A program made the translations under genes and the position numbers. A DNA stretch of 64,000 bases from contig CM114271.1 in the NCBI GenBank assembly GCA_050084515.1, positions 30,132,001 through 30,196,000 of the forward strand, written 5' to 3'. Each line of letters opens with the position of its first letter. Position 1 is the first letter of the stretch. The notes under the pieces were generated by a model. The model did not search any database. It saw only the letters and a program-made list of their open reading frames with translations, and was not told the DNA's origin. The DNA comes from Blasia pusilla. Its lineage: Eukaryota; Marchantiophyta; Marchantiopsida; Blasiales. This document shows, piece after piece, positions 56,885-64,000 of the stretch.

Positions 56885-57269
56885 ACTAAATGCAAAACAG
56901 CTCCTATAACTCCTAAGGAAGTGGTGTATCCGACATTGCTCTTCTCTTGTTAACTAAGGGCCCATATTTGGCTCCCAAGTCTCCATAATGACTACGGTAG
57001 GACTCTCCGGCGTGGATGTCGGTGGTTGCTATGGTGCAACCCCGTGTCGGACAACAAAACTCGAGTACTCCCCTACAACCAATTGCAAAATCGGATCTCC
57101 ATGTGCAGTCCCCGAAACCACGCTCGATGCTGTGGCTACCATCTCCTAGCGTACCTGCAAAACATCCCAAGAAGTCCAAGGGGTTCTCTCCCGATCACCC
57201 CTAGTGTGTCGATAGCTCGGGTCTCGCCCCGAGCCACTGCCTCAACCGTCTAGGTAGGCATTGGGCTCA

Positions 57270-58660
57270 CCAACACAAATTTTGTGATCTGTCGATGTTG
57301 GTCAGCTACTCCTAAGCTGAAAATCCATGTGAAGCACTTTAGGTCCATCACCTAACCTAGGACATGACGTCGTGGTGGCTCTGAGAGCGACAGTACTGCT
57401 GTCACTCTTGTGGAAAATCCCATCGCTCGCACTTGCTCATCGGCGTTGGGCTCCAGCAACCTCTAAACCTGGTCATCCCAAACCAAGCCAGGTCAGGCCT
57501 CCTTGAATGCATAGGAAGCAGGAAAACTCACCAATGTGGGAAAGGTTGCTTATGGCGTGCCAATGATATTGACTATAATCAACGGCGGTCCATCATCGTG
57601 CGCGACTCCCTGTGATCGATAGCCTAGATCCAATATAGAATCCACTGACAAATCGGAAGGACACTCCTCTCTTGCACAAGCCCTCCGCAACACCTCATGT
57701 GGTACCAAGTTGGTCCACCAAAGACGCGGGCGATATGCTTTAGAACCTACTCGCACGGTATCTAACAACATTGTGGGGTCGATCCATGGGAGCACTCGAT
57801 GTGCACTCATCACCACGCGGGACCTCGAATCGCCCAAAATTGGCACATGCTCCAAAATGTATGCTAGAGAACAAGGCTAATGCTCCTGTAAATGTCGCAA
57901 GATCCACATCATCTCCCAAAACAACCTAGATCGAGTGTCAACTTACCCGCTACCTTGTCTAACACTCGATTGGCCCTGACACCGCCAACTAGCAATGACC
58001 AAGTCTATGGTCCCTATCCGCTCCAAGTCTTGCACCCCCAACAATGAAATATCTCTAGGTAGGGAACTTTGGTAACCGTGAATGGCGGACGCATACTACA
58101 AGTACGGAAAACGGAGCCGTAATTTCACCACATGGTGAAGTCAAGCGTGCCTCACAACATCATCATTCTTCACATATAGATATTGCTACACATGCACTCT
58201 AGCATGCAAAACAGTAGCTAATCCATTGCAAATCTCTCCAAAGAGATCCAACACCCGAATACCCTCCTATGGGATGCTCCACAGAGTCGGCATTTTGCCG
58301 ATTCTTGGGCTGTTGCCTAAGATAATCTACGTGTCTCCGGGATGGTGTCCAAAGGGGTCATAGCAACACTCTTGCCTACTTGGGATTCCTCTGAACTGTC
58401 ACACTTTAGTGCAAACGTCTCGCTCCACGCAATCTGCACATGCTCAATGGCTAAGCGTCGAAGCTCCTCAATCAAGCCCCAAAGCGGCACCTCTCCTCCA
58501 CAGACTAATGCGGCTACCATGACACCCCTCTCCATAGAAATGTCAGGAATGGGAGTATCCTCTGCATGAATATGACCCTCAATCAAATCACTAGGCCAAG
58601 TGATGGCACTGCTAAATGCTGCTAAGATCGCCATCTCTCTTGGTCGTCGCTCGATCACTA
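57270..58660 (-). pseudogene. C5 cytosine DNA methyltransferase domain with linker, minus-strand copy
   Basis: The linker (58658-58317) reads AAFSSAITWPSDLIEGHIHA. Motif I is VLDLFGEICNGL (58231-58260), motif IV is DLVIASWRCQGQS (57971-58010) with the usual Pro replaced by Arg but Cys kept, and motif VI is YILEHVPILGD (57838-57870). Motif VIII is RPRLWWTN (57711-57735), and a late-motif region with AMGFSTRVTAV and RRHVLG lies at about 57350-57425. The open stretch 57855-57550 covers motifs VI-VIII. Order and spacing are those of a compact C5 methyltransferase. Stops in the target-recognition part and altered motif residues show it is inactive in this copy. Confidence 0.82.
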
Positions 58661-58679
58661 CACTTGTGAATCGAACGAG

Positions 58680-59240
58680 AATTAAGCTAAGGCGTCCATC
58701 ACATGACTGCCATCATAGTCTGTAGGATGCTAATTCCTCCTAGTAATCCAAGGAAAACCCCATCGGGTATAACACTGCTCCACCAACCAAGACGTCGTAG
58801 GACTCTTCATCAGTCATTATCGCCTTGGCTCGCACCACGGACTCATCTGTAGGATGTCCCGGGAAAATCCTCACCACGACCTCCTGTCGGGTGATATACT
58901 ATGTGATACTCCCTCCATCCAAGGAAGTTTGTATCCGAAATGGACAACACTCCACATCGGCTCTCGTCAAGCCCAATCCTTTGAACGACGCTTTTCCCAA
59001 CATCAAGGGTTGCGCTCGTGAATCCAACAAGACGCCCTGGGGACTAAAAGCTCTACCTCTTGGACTTACCAACTGGAAGACCTCTCCCCGGTTATCCAGC
59101 AAACCAACACCATGAGAAGCCATGGCACGCTCTATTGCGGGTCTAGCGGGCATCTCTGCCATCCTAGCAGCCGCAGCCTGCCATGAATCAGACGTGGATG
59201 GCCCGAGCATCAGCTCCAAGGGTAGGTCCATCACCTCTGA
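58680..59240 (-). pseudogene. Retroviral-type aspartic protease, minus-strand copy
   Basis: Within the 207-codon open stretch 59522-58899 the active-site block is VLLDSRAQPLMLGKA, then GLTRADVECCPFRIQTSLDG. After a stop the frame resumes with YDVLVGGAVLYPMGFSLDY. As in the plus-strand copy, Arg replaces the usual Gly after Asp-Ser. The window-start relic keeps a Gly codon (GGA) at that point, so CGA probably replaced GGA in the lineage of the two later copies. Confidence 0.7.
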
Positions 59241-61140
59241 ACGTGATGCAAGAACTCCAACTCCACGCTCACATAGCGTAGCGGCCAACCGAAAAACCTT
59301 GGCGGACGTACCTTCCAACGTCATAACATCGGAAGGAGAAAATAAAAGAGCGCGGTATACAACGGTGGCCGCCCCCAACAACGTGCTCGACACATGCCCC
59401 TCTTGAGCATCAACAATAGGAGTCGTCGCACTCGCTTCTCCCATCGCCCTCCGTGCCTGCGTACCAACTCTCGAGGAACTATGATCAAGACCCATTGACG
59501 GGGTCCTCATCGCCTCAAACAACGTGAAAGATTGAGGAAGCGTGGCCTATTTCCTGTCTTCCCCTCGCTGTGGATCCAACTCCATGCGTCACAACTTTGG
59601 CGGCCTCCATCTGGGCAACCACGCACATCCAATGAGGATCCTCCATATCTTGGCTGCTCCATATGGTGTCGATGCCACGGATCTGGCATCAAGTAACCTG
59701 AATGCCATAGCGCTAATCTGCTCATGAAGCTATTGTATTTGAGTAGCCATCCCAACCTCACGCCTGACGTCTCTCTTGACGCGTCTAGGTGGTAGGACTC
59801 TTCTTCCTCCACGGGAAACTCTACCACCCTATCGGGAAACTCCAACTCCTCGTCCCCCAATGGGACCATCTGGTGCACGATCTCTAGGCCCACCCCGACC
59901 GGCTACTCGCTCTGGTGCGCCCTTTCACCCTCGGTCCGGACGTAACTAAAGATGTAAACTTAAACATATGGCGCGTGTGTGACCATACCTCTGACAATAG
60001 TCATACTGATAACCTCCTGGTGCAGCACCATCTCCTCCGCCATGCTGAGGCACACTTCCATGACCCTGACGAGTGCAATCGTGTTGATGATGGGCTCCAC
60101 CACATGACCAACAAGTTATCATAGGCGGCTATTGCTGAGCCGCATATGAAGGCGCAGGTCTCTGTGGCACGGCCTCCCGATATCCTCCCTAAGCTCGTGG
60201 TGCCGCAGTCAACCTATCTCGGAGTCCACGTTGCTGCACACATGGTGCAGTCAATCGTGACTGCTCTCGCCCATAACCCATGGTGGCTACGCTCTCCTCC
60301 GCCATGTTGCGCTCACTGTTCTCGCGGTCCTAAAAACATTTCTTAATGTAGGGGAGGTGTTTATAAGAAGCACCCCCTCCGGTACCCGAGTCTGCAGGGT
60401 CCGGTCCAACATTATGTACCATGATTGGATAGCTTGAGCCTCTCTCACTACTTGAGTGACGTTGATCAATCGGCGCAAGCAAGTGTAACCCTCGCGCAAA
60501 CTCTCACCTAGGCGCCTCTGTAAGTTGTGGATGCTCCGCAACTTCTCCGTTCGTACCCCCTGATAGCTCGCCCTCAACTCAGCAAAGAACTCAACCACGG
60601 GGTTGAACCTAGGACCAACCCAACTGGACAATGCAATTGCTCCAATGTGAATTATCCCTCCTAAAACATCTGTGGTGGAAGAGGAAGAAGCCTCTCCTCA
60701 CTCCTCCTCCTCATCTAGGAACGGCTATGTCCATGAGAGATAGTGTAGGTCATAGTAGAATCGCCATGCCTCAATCTCTTGGGCATATCTATGGGAGAAC
60801 TCGAGGTAATCTTCCATGGGTGCCCCATCTAAATGCTAGAACATATTGTTCCATGTTGTAAACAGGTTGAACTCTCTAGAGTTCCTAACCCGTTGTGAGT
60901 CGCGCCAACTCCTAAACTCCAAGATGAAGTCGTGCAACTGTATTGTGCCTACAACACTTGAGAACCTACGTGGTTCTCTCCCTCGGTTATCCATCTCATA
61001 CGCCTAAGCAGTAGGACTACTCAATGTGAGTGGCAAAGCACTACTCAACTTCTCTATGCCCTCCTCCTCGTACGAAAATGACATAGAAGGAGGTCGAGGT
61101 GGTCCCTCACGTGGAGACCCTTGAAACCTCGCACAACTCC
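59240..61140 (-). pseudogene. Gypsy gag region, minus-strand copy
   Basis: An open stretch at 60631-60287 reads FNPVVEFFAELRASYQGVRT, then LQRRLGESLREGYTCLRRLI, which has the helical character and spacing of Ty3/gypsy gag (capsid-like) domains. The C-terminal part (59.9-59.5 kb) is rich in Asp, Glu and Arg. Stops are present throughout. Confidence 0.6.
60062..60122 (-). pseudogene. CCHC zinc knuckle of gag
   Basis: Minus-strand translation reads ITCWSCGGAHHQHDCTRQG, the CX2CX3HX4C nucleocapsid knuckle of retroelement gag. A second, damaged knuckle (YDYCQRYGHTRAIC) follows near 59960-60005. Confidence 0.75.
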
Positions 61141-61227
61141 GGATAAACCCTCCAGAGCTACTCTTAGGTCCACTATCTCACCTCTCAAAATCCCGAAAGG
61201 ACGCTGTGATGGCCCTCATGCCCCTTG

Positions 61228-62214
61228 TGTCGCGCCCCTACTCTCCTTGAACGTCAATCTTTAGTGTTGCGGAAGCGTACGTTTAGTAGGTCACAATCTC
61301 ATCGCCAATCTACACCCAAACACACACTCTCGTTAGTCAGGTTTGGGCCAACCAACGTTCCAACCACCAAGTTCTCAACTCGGCGTCTCATCAAGCTCAA
61401 CCTTTCTTAGTTCCCGGTTTCCAAAACATGGCAAGTCCTTCAAGACTTGGTTAGACTTTCTGGGATCCTAAACGGCACTTGCGCGCCTAGCGATCCGAAT
61501 TGTTCAACGGACCTCGTGTGAGTTCCAAACTGAGACCCAAGTAATTGAGTCGCGGGGTGAAATACAAGAGGGATGTCTAAAATCGCCTCAAAAGACTAGG
61601 TGCAGGTTTTCCAACCCAACTCCCAAACTCGCGTTCCGTTCCATGTCCTTGAGCCGCCCCGCGGCGCCCGAAGTGGGGTTTGGGTTCCAAGCACTCTCGA
61701 AGACCTTCCCCATTACTAGTACTTCTGGGGTTCTCCAATAAACCCCCCTTGGAAAAGGAGGGTCGGGCCCTTCATTGTGGCCCTCAACCCGACTCCACTT
61801 ACAGTTGTTTCCGGGTTGTTTCTCAGCCGCTGCTTATGCGTTTGCAAAGATCTTTAGTGCGTTTGAACCGACTTTCCATAAGCCTTCCAACGCACCCTTG
61901 TTTAATCCAAACGCATCTTGGCGCTAAAAGTTATGGTGAAAAATACAGTCGGAAACTCTCAAACGCTAGTGGCGTTCCAAATCCGGATTCTTCCTTTTGG
62001 CAACCCACTTTCTAGACTCGACTTCTTTCAAGTCTCCTTTCGCGCTTGGTCCAGGTTTCTCGGTCGTGACCACAACATCTGAAACGCGAAGCCTTGCTCG
62101 CGTCTCGTCTCTTGTCTCCTTCGAGGCTACTCCAACGCGCAAACCATCTTAGCGTGAGCCCGCTAATGTTCCGATGTTCCGCTTGGCACTCGTTTGGTCA
62201 TGAGGTTCGCGACA
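61228..62214 (-). repeat. LTR-A, probable 5' LTR of the minus-strand gypsy copy
   Basis: On the minus strand it starts TGTCGCGAACCTCAT (62214) and ends GGGGCGCGACA (61228), giving 7-bp terminal inverted repeats TGTCGCG/CGCGACA with TG...CA ends. It aligns over nearly its whole length, inverted, with 62307-63190. The gag leader follows on its left, as expected for a 5' LTR. I could not recognise a tRNA primer-binding site next to it. Confidence 0.7.
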
Positions 62215-62306
62215 CCTTGTGCCCCTCTCATACGATCAATCTCAATCTCGTGAGTAATCCCTCAATCACTCAAACTAAACATGCAGCACTCAATCTACAT
62301 ACTCTC

Positions 62307-63190
62307 TGTCGCAACCCTCATAACCAAACAACACCAAATAGGCGCCAAGCGAAACATCAGAACTCAAAGGAACTCACGCTGCAAGGTTTGCGCTTTGGAG
62401 AGGCATTTGGAAGAGTCTCTTGGAAAAGTCTAAGAGACGAAACACGGAACAGAGTTCTGCGTTTCATGCGTTAGTGGTCGCGACCATGAAACCTAGACCA
62501 AACGCGAGCCAAGACTTGAGATGAGTTGAGTCTTGGGAGGTTGGTTGCCAAAGATGTGAGAACCAGTTTGGAACACGACTAGCGTTTGGGAGAATCTGAC
62601 TGTGTTTAGGACCATAACATTGAGCTCCGAGATGCGTTCGGGACAAGTAAGAGCGCGTTGGAAAGCTGATTGTGATACGCTTCCAAGGCATCAAGTACAA
62701 GTTGAGATATTGGCCAAAAATAGTTGAGAGAGCAATCGGATCGAGGGCCAATTGGAGAGGCACGGGATGGAACAGGAGTTTGGCGCGGGAACCCGAAACC
62801 CAAACCTGATCCAAGGGAGTGGGCTTTATACGCCACACTTGGATTCCAACCCGAGATTCACTTCGTGCGAGTCTTGGTGAGGAACTAATTGGATGTCCAT
62901 CGGATAGTTGGAACTGCTAGGTGCGAAACGCCGTTTCAGGTTCCTGAACGGACCAGAAAGTCTGTCCCAAGTCTTTCGAGATTTACCCGTGTTGGAAACT
63001 GCGAAACTAGGAAGGTTGAGCTTTATGACAGTCCAAGACGAGAACTCGGAAAGTTATCCAGCTGATTGATCCAAGACCCGACTAACCGAAGTGCGTGTTT
63101 GGATGCAGATCAGCATTGAGAGCGTGACCTCCTGAATGCACGCTTCCGCAACAAACAAGATTAACGTTCAAGGAGAGTAGGCGCACGACA
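62307..63190 (+). repeat. LTR-B, inverted partner of LTR-A
   Basis: On the plus strand it starts TGTCGCAACCCTCATAACC and ends GCGCACGACA. It is about 100 bp shorter than LTR-A and visibly diverged from it. It may be a solo LTR or the 5' LTR of another copy that continues to the right. A 92-bp spacer (62215-62306) separates the two. Confidence 0.65.
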
Positions 63191-64000
63191 CTCTCATTGA
63201 GACGTGTGTTGTGCGGCAACAAGCAGCGTGATGCGGAAAATCAACTGATCTATTGTCTCATCGACAAACCATCCTCAACTTTGGACATCCCACACAGGTC
63301 TATGTCCCCTAAACCCATACATCATCGATGCTCTCAACATCAACACGAAACCCAATATCCCAAATAACTTCCCAATACCCATAAATCCCTCACACGTGTA
63401 GGGTAAGAGACCATAATGGGTAACTTGACAATAATGTTGATGTCTCTCCTCGATAACTAAAAATCTCGACCCCAACTCAGTCATGAAGACAACTCCTCCA
63501 ATCAGTAAATCATAATCCTCTCGTACTGACGCTGCTCAAACCTCCTCGATGTGCGGTGAAGGTCCAGTGGTCCAGTGCGCCACGGAACGGCTATAAATGG
63601 CATGGCATTCGGTGGCATACCCTCTTCAATCAACAATTCATACGCTCTGCTCCTTAGTGAAGGAGCGGCTCCGCGATCAAGACGATGCGGTACGGCCACG
63701 AGCGGCATGGCCTGGCAATCAGCGGCGTGTTGCAGCTACATGGTGCTTCTGAGAGCACCTGTATGGGGCAACCTGTTCCCATACTCAATCCCTATCAAAA
63801 ATCGGGCAGCGCTTCCGTGCGCCACTCTTCCACACAAAAAATCGGCAAAGGAAACATCACAAGTAAGTCGCTCTTGCTCCGTTGAGCACTCCCATGAATC
63901 ACTAAACGGGGAATATGATCCCGAACCAGCGAGTGACGAGCGAGCTCCCCCATGAAGCTCTCTCACTCATTCATTCTCTCTTTGTAAATCAAGATCCAAT
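63191..64000. other. Right end of window, no recognised gene
   Basis: Open frames on both strands (for example 63575-63955 plus, 63502-63708 minus) overlap and have no family resemblance. If LTR-B is a 5' LTR this would be the leader of another element, but no gag similarity was seen. Confidence 0.35.

Larger units (their letters stand above)
54830..61227 (-). mobile_element. Gypsy-DNMT-PHD retrotransposon, minus-strand copy (decayed, most complete)
   Basis: Reading down from 61227 on the minus strand the order is gag (61.1-59.5 kb) with a CCHC knuckle, protease (59.2-58.7), linker (58.66-58.3), C5 methyltransferase (58.26-57.3), linker (57.3-56.9), reverse transcriptase N-terminus (56.88-56.63), RNase H end and integrase (56.5-55.6), post-integrase region (55.5-55.15) and PHD-like zinc module (55.1-54.83). 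A probable 5' LTR lies at 61228-62214. The 3' LTR is absent. The reverse transcriptase core is deleted. Longer open stretches survive here than in other copies. Confidence 0.88.

Noticed and set aside
63575-63955. 126-codon plus-strand open frame near the right end
   Set aside because: Overlaps open frames on the other strand, has no domain and lies beside LTR sequence.

Overview
The window is nuclear DNA of a land plant. It holds two complete, many-exon plant genes in a matrix of decayed transposons, and nothing prokaryotic or organellar was seen. The two genes are a ZW10/MIP1 homologue (6643-13738, 14 exons, about 832 codons) and a UBP12/UBP13-type (USP7-like) deubiquitinase (36178-45859, 32 exons, about 1120 codons). 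I built both models by hand from splice sites, reading phase and family similarity, and both close in frame from ATG to stop. The species cannot be named from this window. The repeat family described below makes a non-flowering land plant (bryophyte, lycophyte or fern grade) a reasonable guess, but only a guess.

Layout. 1-2.5 kb: two oppositely oriented fragments of an unusual Ty3/gypsy retrotransposon. 2.7-5.3 kb: a Helitron/PIF1-type helicase relic followed by a purple acid phosphatase fragment and an unidentified fragment, possibly captured gene pieces. 6.2-14 kb: the ZW10 gene. 14-34.5 kb: intergenic DNA with gypsy scraps, a two-copy 336-bp hAT-like MITE family with 8-bp target duplications, several clean hairpins, microsatellites and a foldback element. 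34.5-36.2 kb: an abrupt GC/CpG-rich upstream region with purine tracts and a second copy of the deubiquitinase first coding exon. 36.2-45.9 kb: the deubiquitinase. 45.9-47.7 kb: nothing recognised. 47.7-48.6 kb: a Ty1/copia relic on the minus strand. 48.6-63.2 kb: two copies of the unusual gypsy element, tail to tail, with a nested LTR-like insertion in one and a head-to-head pair of LTRs at the far end.

The most interesting content is the gypsy family. Besides gag, protease, reverse transcriptase and integrase it carries a C5 cytosine DNA methyltransferase domain between protease and reverse transcriptase, and a PHD-finger-like zinc module after the integrase. At least three copies or fragments here carry the methyltransferase and at least four traces carry the 3' zinc-module region. 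All copies are broken by stops and deletions, so the window holds fossils of the system. A retrotransposon encoding both a potential DNA-methylation writer and a potential chromatin reader would be able to act on its own chromatin state; that functional reading is inference.

The two host genes have no evident functional link. ZW10 is a subunit of an ER-Golgi tethering complex and UBP12/13 is a nuclear and cytosolic deubiquitinase; they are about 22 kb apart on the same strand.
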